64,000 bases of DNA. Origin: Rhodospirillales bacterium (GTDB taxonomy: Bacteria; Pseudomonadota; Alphaproteobacteria; Rhodospirillales; UBA2165). The notes beneath the pieces are model-generated. The model searched no databases. It had not been told where the DNA came from and worked only from the letters and a program-made list of their open reading frames with translations. Location of the stretch: the NCBI GenBank assembly GCA_022823235.1, contig JAJDXO010000026.1, positions 130,807 to 194,806 on the forward strand. The letters run 5' to 3'. Both the position numbers and the translations under genes were made by a program. This document shows, one piece after another, positions 8,330-17,182 of this stretch; position 1 is the stretch's first letter, and every line of letters begins with the position of its first letter.

Positions 8330-9124
8330 ATGTCCGACGAGACGGGGGAGGCGGAACCGGTAACGGCACCGGAGGAAGAGTTCAGGGTTGGCCGGGTCCT
8401 GGCCCGAAGTTTTTCGATCCTGTTCAGGAACATTGTGCCGTTCGGCCTGATATCGATCATCCTGGTCGGCATACAGTTTGGCGTGGAAATCCTGCTGTTC
8501 GGCAGTTCGATTACGGTTGGAAGCATGTCCGGCGAGTTCGACACGGCAGCCCCGTTCGGCGCCCAATTTGCCTTCAACCTGTTGGCCGGATTGCTTGTCT
8601 ACTATCTTCTGCAGGCCGTCCTGGTTTACGGCACCATCATGGAATTACGGGGAGCAAGAGCCGCCATCGGCGAGTGTATCGCCAACGGAATAAAGCACCT
8701 CTTTCCGGTCATTGCCGTCGGCGTTCTGGTCAGCATCATGGTCAGCGTAGGAACGGTATTGCTCATCATCCCCGGAATTCTGTTCCTGTTGTGGTATTGG
8801 GTGGCGGTTCCCGTTGCGGTCGTTGAACGGCCCGGGATCGGCGCCAGTCTCAAACGAAGCGCCGAGTTGACCAAGGGGAGTCGCTGGAAACTATTTGCGC
8901 TCATGTTGATCGTTGTGCCGGTCCTCGTCTTTGCCGTCAATTTCATCGTCAGTTTCTCAGTCGCGGCAGTCTCACCCGGTGAGGCGGTGGTTGTCGGTGC
9001 GGTCCTGGTGATCACTGCTCTTCAGTCGGCCTTTCAGTCCGTCGTCAGTGCGGTGACCTACCATGACTTGAGAATCGTAAAAGAAGGCGCAAGCGGCGAG
9101 GAGATCGCGGCGGTTTTCGACTAG
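8330..9124 (+). CDS. Multipass membrane protein, paralogue 1 (GDPD membrane-domain-like)
   Basis: An integral membrane protein of 264 residues with about six hydrophobic segments. The ATG at 8330 is preferred over 8324 because GGGGA lies 6 nt upstream. The segment LLIIPGILFLLWYWVAVPVAVVERPGIGASLKRSAELTKG resembles the membrane domain found with glycerophosphodiester phosphodiesterases and in related DUF families. That domain has an IIPG turn, a V-P-V strand and an R-S-x-x-L-x-x-G amphipathic helix. The C-terminus VTYHDLRIVKEGASGEEIAAVFD is almost repeated in the next gene, which starts at the base after this stop codon. No catalytic domain is present. Function is unknown; a membrane-organising or lipid-related role would be a guess. 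Confidence 0.75.
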   Translation: MSDETGEAEPVTAPEEEFRVGRVLARSFSILFRNIVPFGLISIILVGIQFGVEILLFGSSITVGSMSGEFDTAAPFGAQFAFNLLAGLLVYYLLQAVLVYGTIMELRGARAAIGECIANGIKHLFPVIAVGVLVSIMVSVGTVLLIIPGILFLLWYWVAVPVAVVERPGIGASLKRSAELTKGSRWKLFALMLIVVPVLVFAVNFIVSFSVAAVSPGEAVVVGAVLVITALQSAFQSVVSAVTYHDLRIVKEGASGEEIAAVFD

Positions 9125-9964
9125 ATGGCCGAAGAACCCAGTCCATTCGAGGCCCCCGGCGAGGTCAGGCAAATTGAAACGGAGCTCTTCGAGTTCCGTA
9201 TCGGCCGGATTCTTGCCCGCAGCTTCAATATCCTGGTCCGGAATATCGTGCCTTTCGCCATCCTGGCGGGATTGCTGATCGGTGTTGAGTTCGTCGCGGA
9301 GAAGCTGATCACCGCTGCGGAAGATTTCCTGGTACCGGACACTGCCCAAAGGGCCGATGACGGAACGGTACCATTTGAGGAACTTGGTGTGACCGGCGGG
9401 TTGCTTGCCGTCGCCCTGACCATCCTCCTGCTGGTCATCTCCTTGCTGTTTTACTTTCTCGCCCAGGCGGTGGTCATATTCGGGACCTTGCAGGATCTCC
9501 GGGGCCAACGGGCGAACGTACTGGATTGCATCAAGGGGGGCCTGAAACCCGTCGTGCCCATTGTGCTGATCGGGGTGCTGAGCACGATTATCATCTCGCT
9601 TGGGTTCATCCTCATCATCCCGGGGATCATCTTCGCCGTCGGATACTATGTGGTCATCCCTGTGGGCGTGATCGAGAGACCCGGCGTGGGGGCAAGCCTG
9701 GTGCGCAGCCGTGAACTCGTTCGAGGCCATGGCTGGAGGGTTTTCGGGCTGCTCATCATAATCACGCTCATCACGCAGTTCGAGGTGACGGTCAGTGCCG
9801 ATGGCCTGTTCGGCCTCGGCAATGACGTCTGGGGAATTCTTGGAACAGTCCGTGATGTTCTCGCTACGGCGTTCGCCGCCATCACGAGCGCGGTCGCCTA
9901 TCACGACCTCCGAATCCTCAAGGACGGGGCAAACGTGGATGAAATCGCCGCTGTCTTCGACTGA
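9125..9964 (+). CDS. Multipass membrane protein, paralogue 2 (GDPD membrane-domain-like)
   Basis: A 279-residue paralogue of the preceding protein, starting immediately after its TAG. Shared landmarks are FRIGRILARSFNILVRNIVPFA near residue 20, AVVIFGTLQDLRGQ, the IIPGIIFAVGYYVVIPVGVIERPGVGASLVRSRELVRGHGW core, and the tail AVAYHDLRILKDGANVDEIAAVFD. About six transmembrane stretches are visible. The gene arose by tandem duplication and is surely co-transcribed with its neighbours. The conserved ...VFD end in all three copies suggests a functional C-terminal motif. Confidence 0.75.
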   Translation: MAEEPSPFEAPGEVRQIETELFEFRIGRILARSFNILVRNIVPFAILAGLLIGVEFVAEKLITAAEDFLVPDTAQRADDGTVPFEELGVTGGLLAVALTILLLVISLLFYFLAQAVVIFGTLQDLRGQRANVLDCIKGGLKPVVPIVLIGVLSTIIISLGFILIIPGIIFAVGYYVVIPVGVIERPGVGASLVRSRELVRGHGWRVFGLLIIITLITQFEVTVSADGLFGLGNDVWGILGTVRDVLATAFAAITSAVAYHDLRILKDGANVDEIAAVFD

Positions 9965-9971
9965 GCTCGCG

Positions 9972-10760
9972 ATGTCCTCCGGCTCCGCACCAATTACCGC
10001 GCCGGATGACCGGAAGTTCAGGCTATTCGCCGCGTTTCGACGCGCGTTGGGAGTGTACCGGTCCGGCTGGCTCAGCCTCACGGGGTGCGGTGCGATAGCA
10101 TATATCCTCGACATCGCGGCAGCGACTGACCGCCAGCTGCTCCTCGATGTCGGGCTGGCCGGGTGGGTCTTCAGATGTGTAAATGAGTTATTGGTCGTAA
10201 TTTCGCACTTTCTCATCTATTTCATCGTCACCCAAAAGCTGACGGAGGGACGCTCCCCCGCTCCGGGAAATATTCTCGGCGTGATGGCGACCCGATTTCT
10301 TCCGTTTCTTTTGGTATATTTAATCGTTTATCCCGACTTCATCGCGGAAGAGGCACTCAGATTTGCGGCACCTCCCCCTTCGGTGACCGGCGGCGCAATT
10401 ATTGCCGTAGGTATCATTATGATGTTGACGACCATGTTTCTCGTGGTCGCGCCCGTCATCATCGTGAGTGGAACCGAGACTTGGAATGCCGCATTGGTCC
10501 GGGCCTTTACGTTGCTCCGGGGGCACCGGCTAAAGCTATTCCTGTACGTTCTGATTAAATCGATTCTGTTATGGCTGGCTTGGGGCGTCGTTCCCTTCTT
10601 ATGGGAAAATTTTGAAGCGAAGACGCTCACCCTCTTATCCTATGGCTGCTTAATCCCCGCCTTGACGCTGTTGGCCATCACCGAAGCGGTGATATTCGTG
10701 CGGCTCGTCGAAATCGAGCAAGCGCCCGTGTCGGCCAAAGTCGCCGATGTATTCGATTAG
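9972..10760 (+). CDS. Multipass membrane protein, paralogue 3 (diverged)
   Basis: A 262-residue membrane protein, the third and most diverged member of the tandem family. The start is the ATG at 9972 (MSSGSAPITAPDDRKFRLFAAF), 7 nt after the previous stop. It keeps the topology of about six hydrophobic segments, a pair FLVVAPVIIVSGTETWNAALVRAFTLLRGHRLKLF equivalent to the paralogues' core, and the tail PVSAKVADVFD ending in the shared VFD. Its last 4 nt overlap the convergent RDD-protein gene. Function is unknown. Confidence 0.7.
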   Translation: MSSGSAPITAPDDRKFRLFAAFRRALGVYRSGWLSLTGCGAIAYILDIAAATDRQLLLDVGLAGWVFRCVNELLVVISHFLIYFIVTQKLTEGRSPAPGNILGVMATRFLPFLLVYLIVYPDFIAEEALRFAAPPPSVTGGAIIAVGIIMMLTTMFLVVAPVIIVSGTETWNAALVRAFTLLRGHRLKLFLYVLIKSILLWLAWGVVPFLWENFEAKTLTLLSYGCLIPALTLLAITEAVIFVRLVEIEQAPVSAKVADVFD

Positions 10761-11671
10761 GGAGACGCCCCGCGCTCATCATCCTTGTGTTCCTTGCGTT
10801 CTCCCATGAGCATTCGCCCTTCCAGGTGGGCTCGTTGCGCCGCATAAAAGTCTTCGAGGAAACCCCAGGGGTTCGTGGCGTCCCAAGGCTCGGACCAATT
10901 GATCTTCGATTGAATACGCTGAGCGACGGCCATCGCCGTATCGTCCGCCGCCTCGCCCTTCCGCCGCAATAGCTCCTCCAGAGTGTGCAGTTCATAGACA
11001 CCATAGGCGCTCAATTGTTCGAGACTGAACCGGTAGCCAAATGAGAATGCCGCTTCGGTATCCGCCGGCGACTCTTCCAGAATGTCATCCAGCAGAATTG
11101 CCTTGGGCATTTCCACCACGAGCGTTCCTCCAACGAGGTCGCCCGCCCGCATCCGGTCATCGTTAAAGAGGGGAAGGAGCACAAATATGCCGATCCATAT
11201 GCCGGCGGTAACGAGGATCCATTGATCCGTGTCATACAATTGGGCGCTGGCGAGGAGCGAAATGGGAATAAAGAGTTCAATCTCCCGCATAAGGTTTCTG
11301 GCGAAAATCGCTTGCGACGTTAATTTCCCGCCCTTTCGATCGATCACCCTGATTCCCAATAGGCGCTTGCCCAAAGTCCGGCCCTGCCATCGGAGTTCCA
11401 TGAAAATGAAATAAAAACTGTGGATGACGAAGATCCCCAGTATCAACAGGACGGTGGCCCATTCGGCAAATTGCCTGTCCTGCAGCGCCGAAAGGACCAG
11501 CGCTGACCAAACGACAATAAGTATGACAATCGCCAGCAAGTCGATCAGAACGGCGCCCAAACGTTCGCCGGAATCAGCCAGAGTCACGCTCAGCGGTACG
11601 CCTTCGGGCGTCTCGATCAACCGGATATTCTTGCCGCGCGGCGTGAACGATTGAGGTGTGCCGGGCGCCAT
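10757..11671 (-). CDS. RDD-family membrane protein
   Basis: A 304-residue protein with an N-terminal RDD domain (residues ~25-190). The first helix contains SGERLGAVLIDLLAIVILIVVW, followed by the helix ATVLLILGIFVIHSFYFIFMEL. Next come WQGRTLGKRLLGIRVID and NDDRMRAGDLVGGTLVVE, whose R/D residues name the family. The remaining ~110 residues are a soluble extension with helical, charged sequence. RDD proteins often sit in clusters with SpoIIM, DUF58 and MoxR genes, exactly as here; it is the last gene of that operon, 3 bp after the SpoIIM-family gene. The molecular role is not established. Confidence 0.85.
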   Translation of the reverse strand: MAPGTPQSFTPRGKNIRLIETPEGVPLSVTLADSGERLGAVLIDLLAIVILIVVWSALVLSALQDRQFAEWATVLLILGIFVIHSFYFIFMELRWQGRTLGKRLLGIRVIDRKGGKLTSQAIFARNLMREIELFIPISLLASAQLYDTDQWILVTAGIWIGIFVLLPLFNDDRMRAGDLVGGTLVVEMPKAILLDDILEESPADTEAAFSFGYRFSLEQLSAYGVYELHTLEELLRRKGEAADDTAMAVAQRIQSKINWSEPWDATNPWGFLEDFYAAQRAHLEGRMLMGERKEHKDDERGASP

Positions 11672-11674
11672 ATC

Positions 11675-12673
11675 CTACCCCTTGCCCCGGCCGGCAAATA
11701 TGAAATAGGTCATCCAGATCAAAAACATGACGGCCGCGATGGTGAACCTGTCCGTCATGTCGACCACGAGTTGCCGGGCGTAGGCCTCCAGCAGTCCCGC
11801 CACAAGGAACATGAAGACCGCGCCGATGACGATCACGCTGGCCTCCCGTCCCCGGCGCATCAGGTTGTTGAGCCTCGTATCCTCTCCGGGAAAAATCACC
11901 GCGTGGCCCAGTACAAATCCGCCGCCGCCGCAGAGGATAATGGCCAGGAGTTCCGTGGAGCCGTGCACCAGAATCCAGGCCCACATATCCAAACCAAGAT
12001 CGTGGTTCGTATAGATTGCCAAAAAAGCGCCGAGGATCGCACCGTTGTAGAAAAGAAGCGCGAATACGGGAATCCCGAAGGCAAATCCGAGCGCAAAAGC
12101 CAGCATCCCCACTTGCGCGTTGTTGGAGAACAGAAAGGCCATGAATATTTTGAGGCGGTCCGTTTGGTCGGTATTGAAACCATAGATCGAGTCATACAGC
12201 TCCGCCCGGCTGGATGCCGGTGTGCGGTCCGACGCCATCTGCTCGGAGACGAGCCCATAGAACCATTCGCCGTCCGACAGAGTCGCCCCGAATCCCGCCA
12301 CAAACCCCAACAACATGACAAGGGCCGAAAGAAGGATTGCGCCTTTGGCGGCCCGTACCGACCGGGGCAAACGGTAGACGGCAAAATCCGCCATCGCGGC
12401 CCAAAATCCCGTTTGGGGGCCGTAGACCACGAAATATGCCCTGGCCGACAGAACTTCCAAATAACGGAGCAGTCCCCGGTCCAGCGAAATCGAGCGCGCG
12501 ACGGAAAGAGACGAAAGGGCCGATCGGTATAGTCCGGGCAGTTGGCGCTTTTCCTCGGCGCTCAACGCTTTGACGCCCCAGCTCTCGGATTTGGTGACCA
12601 GCTCCTCGAGAGCCAGCCAGCCCGGCTCCCGCTCTTTCCTGAACGCATAACTTTTTAGAGATGAGTCCTGCAC
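11675..12673 (-). CDS. Stage II sporulation protein M-like membrane protein
   Basis: A 332-residue protein of the SpoIIM/DUF95 family. A ~100-residue cytosolic N-terminal helical part (LEELVTKSESWG, then YRSALSSLSVARS) precedes a membrane domain with about six segments. The middle of this domain, LFSNNAQVGMLAFALGFAFGIPVFALLFYNGAILGAFLAIY, and HGSTELLAIILCGGGGFVLGHAV are diagnostic. In non-sporulating bacteria such proteins accompany MoxR-DUF58-RDD genes; that is the context here. A role in sporulation is not implied. Gene order and 3- to 24-bp gaps indicate a single transcript. Confidence 0.85.
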   Translation of the reverse strand: MQDSSLKSYAFRKEREPGWLALEELVTKSESWGVKALSAEEKRQLPGLYRSALSSLSVARSISLDRGLLRYLEVLSARAYFVVYGPQTGFWAAMADFAVYRLPRSVRAAKGAILLSALVMLLGFVAGFGATLSDGEWFYGLVSEQMASDRTPASSRAELYDSIYGFNTDQTDRLKIFMAFLFSNNAQVGMLAFALGFAFGIPVFALLFYNGAILGAFLAIYTNHDLGLDMWAWILVHGSTELLAIILCGGGGFVLGHAVIFPGEDTRLNNLMRRGREASVIVIGAVFMFLVAGLLEAYARQLVVDMTDRFTIAAVMFLIWMTYFIFAGRGKG

Positions 12674-12697
12674 ATCCGGGTTCCCGCCAGCCTTTGC

Positions 12698-14008
12698 CTA
12701 AATCAGTTCCAGCCTTTTGATGTCGATATATTTGTCCAGCAACTCGCCATTCAATTGGCGGGCCGGGACGTCAATGCAATGCACGCCGATGCGGCGCAAT
12801 CTCTCCAGGGTGATCTGGCGCTCCTTCAGGATGTCCGCCGCCAGCACCGCCCGGGTAATAGCGCCGAAGGAACTTGGTTCCCGCCCGGTATGCTCCAATA
12901 GCCCCGGGTCCGACTGAGTAGCGAATATTATGAGGTGCCTGTTCGCCAGCCGCGTCAAATTCTCGACCATGAGTTCGGCCGTGACGGTATCGACGAATTC
13001 GCTCTGGATGACGATCAGGGATCGCTGTTTGAGGCGGCCGATCAGATCCATCAGGGCCAAGGTAAAATTGGTCTCATGGGTCGAATAATCGAACGCCGAT
13101 GTCATCTGCCGGAGAAGTGCGAACTGCCTGGACCCGGAATCGGGACCGAGGGCCTGGCGCACCCCCGAATCGAACGCGAAGAGTCCGACCCGGTCCCCGA
13201 TCTTCAAGGACGTATATGCCAGCAACAGCCCGGCACTGATGGCATGATCCAGCCGGGGTGCGCCTTCAACCACCTCACTCATCAGATGACCGGTATCAAA
13301 GGCCAGGATTATCTGCTGGTTCCGCTCGGCCTGAAACTCCTTGCAGACCAGTTTTCGATGGCGCGCGGAATGCTTCCAGTCGATTGCCCGGTGATCAAGT
13401 CCGGTAATCCAGTCCCTCAGCGAATCGAACTCGGATCCATCGCCCAGCCGGGCGGCCTTCTTTTGCCCGGCAAGGCTGTCATCGCTGGTAAGCGAAACCG
13501 CTTGTTGCTGGACCGAGCGGATATTGGGAACGACGTTAATGGTTTTGTTCAACTCTAGGCGCCGGACCAATCGGATCAACCGGAACGGCCCTTTCCAGTG
13601 GTACCAGACCGTCTTGATGCGGCCTTGTCCCCGGCGGGTCGGACGGAGGGAAAAGACAGAAGTGGAACTTGCGCCGGGTACGAACATAGTCCGTTGCGGC
13701 GCCACCGGTTCGAGGCAACCGTCCACGTCCAAATGAACACCCGCCATCGTGGGTGAGCGGGGAGCGGTTAGGCTGACACGAAGTTCAATTCGGCTCTCTT
13801 CACCGACGAATATTGACGACGGGACGCTGCTTGTGAGATCCACATCCCGTCTCGGGATCGCATTTGCCGCGTCGGCGCCAACCATTAGAACCACAGTCCC
13901 CACATAGATCGCCGGAAAAAGCCAGTAATCGGGCGCCAACAAGTTGGCGGCAAGGGATGCCACGATGCCGAACGCCACAAGAGCGGCCGCGGATAGCGTT
14001 GGCCTCAT
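12698..14008 (-). CDS. DUF58 domain protein
   Basis: A 436-residue protein with two N-terminal transmembrane helices (residues ~5-50), a beta-rich region and a DUF58 domain. The DUF58 signature is seen as FDSLRDWITGLDHRAIDWKHSARHRKLVCKEFQAERN. A vWA-like fold follows, with ILAFDTGHLM (metal-site-like DxGxx instead of the canonical DxSxS) and SLIVIQSEFVD. Such proteins are thought to work with MoxR AAA+ ATPases in assembling or activating other proteins. Its start overlaps the stop of the MoxR gene by one base. A direct substrate cannot be named. Confidence 0.88.
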   Translation of the reverse strand: MRPTLSAAALVAFGIVASLAANLLAPDYWLFPAIYVGTVVLMVGADAANAIPRRDVDLTSSVPSSIFVGEESRIELRVSLTAPRSPTMAGVHLDVDGCLEPVAPQRTMFVPGASSTSVFSLRPTRRGQGRIKTVWYHWKGPFRLIRLVRRLELNKTINVVPNIRSVQQQAVSLTSDDSLAGQKKAARLGDGSEFDSLRDWITGLDHRAIDWKHSARHRKLVCKEFQAERNQQIILAFDTGHLMSEVVEGAPRLDHAISAGLLLAYTSLKIGDRVGLFAFDSGVRQALGPDSGSRQFALLRQMTSAFDYSTHETNFTLALMDLIGRLKQRSLIVIQSEFVDTVTAELMVENLTRLANRHLIIFATQSDPGLLEHTGREPSSFGAITRAVLAADILKERQITLERLRRIGVHCIDVPARQLNGELLDKYIDIKRLELI

Positions 14009-14964
14009 CAGCGGGGGACTTCCTGCTGTTCCAACAATTGCTGAATAACGTGCTCCACCTGAAGCCCTTCGATTTCGGCACCGGGAGACAAGACCAACCG
14101 GTGCCGCAGGATCGGATGCGCAAGTTGTTTTACATCGTCGGGTATTACGTAATCCCGTCCGGAGAGAGCCGCGTTCGCGCGGACGGCGGATGAAATCATG
14201 CCGGCGGCGCGGGGAGACGCTCCAAATTGGATGGACGGATGTTCGCGTGTGGCGCGGATAACGTCCACGATGTAGTCGAGGATTTCAGCGGAGATGGTGA
14301 TTCCCTCGAGGGATTGGCGGACCGACGTCAGAAGGTCCAAGCCCCCGACGCTTTCGATGCCCAGCCTCTCCAAATCCGGCATCGTGACCCGGGCGCCGTG
14401 ATTTTGGAGGATTTTCAGCTCCTCTTCCCGGGATGGATATTCAAGGATGTGCTTAAACAGGAACCGGTCCAGCTGCGCCTCCGGCAACGGGTAGGTTCCC
14501 TGTTGCTCAATGGGATTCTGCGTCGCGACAACCATGAATCCGGCGCCCAGCGAATAGGATTGTCCATCGATCGTCAGCGATCGCTCCTGCATCGCCTGAA
14601 GGAGGGCCGCCTGGGTCTTTGGCGGCGTCCGGTTGATCTCGTCGGCCAGGAGCAATTCGGTGAATATCGGTCCTTTGGTAAGGGTGAACTGGTTCGAACT
14701 GAAATCAAACAGGTTGGTCCCCAATACGTCCCCCGGCATCAGGTCCGGGGTAAATTGAATCCGGCCGAATTCCAGGGACAGGCTTCTTGCAAACGCCCTG
14801 GCGAGCAATGTCTTCGCCGTACCCGGGACTCCTTCGAGAAGGATATGGCCCTGGGTCAGGAGCGCGACCAGCAGCAAATTCACCGTTGCATCCTGACCGA
14901 CGACCGCCTTGCCGATCTGGTCCCGAATTTTCCTACACAACTCTTCGATAGCTTGAAGATCCAT
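14008..14964 (-). CDS. MoxR-type AAA+ ATPase
   Basis: A 318-residue MoxR ATPase of standard length. The Walker A motif is GVPGTAKT (residues ~41-48), Walker B is [25 protein letters not shown], sensor 1 is [24 protein letters not shown], and sensor 2 lies in SPRAAGMI. MoxR proteins act as chaperone-like ATPases with vWA or DUF58 partners, encoded immediately downstream here. The 5' end overlaps the 3' end of the DUF4350 gene by 32 nt, so translation is coupled. Confidence 0.92.
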   Translation of the reverse strand: MDLQAIEELCRKIRDQIGKAVVGQDATVNLLLVALLTQGHILLEGVPGTAKTLLARAFARSLSLEFGRIQFTPDLMPGDVLGTNLFDFSSNQFTLTKGPIFTELLLADEINRTPPKTQAALLQAMQERSLTIDGQSYSLGAGFMVVATQNPIEQQGTYPLPEAQLDRFLFKHILEYPSREEELKILQNHGARVTMPDLERLGIESVGGLDLLTSVRQSLEGITISAEILDYIVDVIRATREHPSIQFGASPRAAGMISSAVRANAALSGRDYVIPDDVKQLAHPILRHRLVLSPGAEIEGLQVEHVIQQLLEQQEVPR

Positions 14965-16186
14965 GAAGCACTTCCTCCCGCCAGCGGCTCAGCCTTATTG
15001 CAGTTACAAGCATTTTCGATTGTTCGGGCTTCAGGGCACTCCGAAGCGCGTCCACGTCCGAATATATGTCACGATAGTCGTCTGCCGCCCCCAGATTATT
15101 GCCCACCCGGCCCAGCCATTCCGTCAATCCCCCATGGTCCAAACTGGCGGGCGCTCCCAAACGCTGCGCCACATTTGCCCGGAGCGCGTTGTGATAGGAG
15201 GCGAAAGTATCGCCAGTGTGGTTTCCACGAAGCAACAGCTGGGTGATGTTTTCAATCAATTCCTCCTTGCCGGACATCCTTTTTTGTTCCAGTGCAACCG
15301 GCGCTCCAATTCTGCCCGCCGAGGACCAGATAAGCAGTCCCGCCGCCAGGAGGGCGATCAAAGTGGTAAGAATAAAGGGCGGCTGGATAAACGTTCTGAC
15401 GAGATTCGGATCAACCTGGATTCCATGGATCGTCTCGTCCAAAACGATCCGGTTGCCGCTCCCGGACAAGAACACCTGTAACGCGGACCGCACCAATGAC
15501 GCGTGCCCTGCCTTGGGCAATCCGTGGTTGGAGATTAAATCCGGGTCGGAGATCACGAGGATGTCCCGAGCATCCACTTTCAACCGGGCAACGAGCATGC
15601 CGTCCCGAAAAGAGACGATGGGCTGAAAATCGAGAGAGTCCATCAATTGCAGATTCGCGATTTCGACAAGGTGAGTCGCCGGATTCGGAGGCCCCGATGC
15701 CAAGGAATGGTGAGATCTCCGAAGAGTAAGGTCCCTAAACGCATCGTGGACATGCAATGGCTTGAGGATTTCATGAATGGGGGCTGTCTCGATCAGTTCG
15801 GCCGACCCGATCCAACCCCGGTTCTTCGGGTCCGGCACGCCCCGCCATTTGGGAAGGACCAGAATGACTTTTCTCGCGGCCTTGATGTCTGTGCGCTTCA
15901 GCGCGGATTTGCTTCCGGGTTCAATCAGCAGCAATGTTCCTGCCGGTCCGGCTTTGCCGGCGGAACGGCTCTTGCTGATTTGAACGTCATATCCAAGGCC
16001 TTGAAGAAATCTGTAAAACACCTCGTGCCCGATGGCCGATTTGGAAAACGCCGTGGTGCCCGACCTTTGCTGCAAGGTCATTCGGTCGGAGATATTCTCG
16101 CTCACGATCATGCCGGCGAACGCCAAAACGCCCACAATGACGAGTGTGGTCAGCGTACCCCGGGTGAATATGGTGTCCGAGGTCAT
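14933..16186 (-). CDS. DUF4350 domain membrane protein
   Basis: A 417-residue protein starting at the ATG at 16186, which overlaps the stop of the DUF4129 gene (ATGA). An N-terminal helix ([22 protein letters not shown]) is followed by a soluble DUF4350 domain (residues ~30-230). This has [27 protein letters not shown] and the [13 protein letters not shown] motif. A second helix is [16 protein letters not shown]. The remaining ~130 residues are cytosolic and helical. DUF4350 proteins regularly lie upstream of moxR-DUF58 pairs and may resemble a GATase-like binding fold; no enzyme activity is known to me. Confidence 0.8.
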   Translation of the reverse strand: MTSDTIFTRGTLTTLVIVGVLAFAGMIVSENISDRMTLQQRSGTTAFSKSAIGHEVFYRFLQGLGYDVQISKSRSAGKAGPAGTLLLIEPGSKSALKRTDIKAARKVILVLPKWRGVPDPKNRGWIGSAELIETAPIHEILKPLHVHDAFRDLTLRRSHHSLASGPPNPATHLVEIANLQLMDSLDFQPIVSFRDGMLVARLKVDARDILVISDPDLISNHGLPKAGHASLVRSALQVFLSGSGNRIVLDETIHGIQVDPNLVRTFIQPPFILTTLIALLAAGLLIWSSAGRIGAPVALEQKRMSGKEELIENITQLLLRGNHTGDTFASYHNALRANVAQRLGAPASLDHGGLTEWLGRVGNNLGAADDYRDIYSDVDALRSALKPEQSKMLVTAIRLSRWREEVLHGSSSYRRVV

Positions 16187-16995
16187 TCTTCCTTTTGGTC
16201 CATCAACTGTGCCAGCCGGGAAAGATTCGCCCGACAATCATCATAGATTTCCCGGGTCGGCCGCCTGGCGCCGAATTGGCTGAGTTCCTCGGCGGCGACA
16301 ATCACCTGCAAATGTCTCTTCTCGAGTCCGCTGAGCGGAAGATGCGCCAGCACTTCGCGGTTGGTCAAGAATGGGGCCAACCGGTTCCCGAACCGCTGCC
16401 GCATCATTTCAAATGCCTGCAGCAGAAGGTGTCGAACGCCGCTTGTAAAATCCTGGTCGGCGGCAAACTTGTCTGCTTCCTCGACGGCGCCCGGAACAGC
16501 TTCGGCAGGCGGATTTTCGACAATGGGAGCTTCCGGTTGACGATCACCGGTTTCACCCGCCGGTTCACGGCGGGCGAAATAATCCAGTGCGCCGGCGATA
16601 AGGAAGAACAGGAAAATGGCCGCGACGATCACCCCCGCACCCCACAGAAGGTAACGCAGGAACCCGAGGTTTGCCGTGCCGTCCCCGCTGCCCGACGCGC
16701 CGGGCAAGGATGGCGAGGTGCCGGGCGGCGCCTCTTTCCGTCCGGACCGTTCCGAATTCCGGCCTTCCTGGGAATTTTCTCCCCGGGTTGGCTTTGCGGC
16801 ACCGTCGGGAAATTCCAACTGATAGTTTCCAGATGAGGTAATTTCCTCAATCAGTTGACCGGCCGAGGGATGGCTATGGCTTGGGGCGGGCTGGGCGCCC
16901 GCCGGCGCGGCGGCAAGCGAAAACAACAGCCAAAGCCACATTACGCAGGCGGTCCGGTTGGCTTTTCTTATGGGGCTTGGGCTGCCGACCATCAT
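16183..16995 (-). CDS. DUF4129-like protein, first gene of the MoxR operon
   Basis: A 270-residue protein with a signal peptide or anchor (VMWLWLLFSLAAAPAGAQPA), a low-complexity charged/Pro/Ser linker (~40-105), one transmembrane helix (LLWGAGVIVAAIFLFFLIAGAL) and a C-terminal domain. The C-terminal part, DFTSGVRHLLLQAFEMMR, then LTNREVLAHLPL and AAEELSQFGARRPTREIYDDC, matches the DUF4129 pattern of a short cytoplasmic helical domain. Two adjacent ATGs (16995 and 16992) could start translation. It heads the six-gene operon running down to the RDD gene. Confidence 0.72.
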   Translation of the reverse strand: MMVGSPSPIRKANRTACVMWLWLLFSLAAAPAGAQPAPSHSHPSAGQLIEEITSSGNYQLEFPDGAAKPTRGENSQEGRNSERSGRKEAPPGTSPSLPGASGSGDGTANLGFLRYLLWGAGVIVAAIFLFFLIAGALDYFARREPAGETGDRQPEAPIVENPPAEAVPGAVEEADKFAADQDFTSGVRHLLLQAFEMMRQRFGNRLAPFLTNREVLAHLPLSGLEKRHLQVIVAAEELSQFGARRPTREIYDDCRANLSRLAQLMDQKEE

Positions 16996-17182
16996 GGTTA
17001 ATTTACTCGGAAGAACTTCCCGGCATTGATCTTGGAACTCATTATAGGGCTCCCATGCGGACGGGTCGCGTATTCTTGCCCTGTTCGAAACCGGACCTCG
17101 ATCTTCTCCGCTGTTTCGATCGCGTCATCCACCTCGATACCGAGGCACGTGACCGTACTTTCGATCCTCGAACGACCAGAGG

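Noticed and set aside
11675-12673. SpoIIM similarity as evidence for a spore former
   Set aside because: SpoIIM-like proteins are common in MoxR-DUF58-RDD clusters of non-sporulating bacteria; no other sporulation gene is present.
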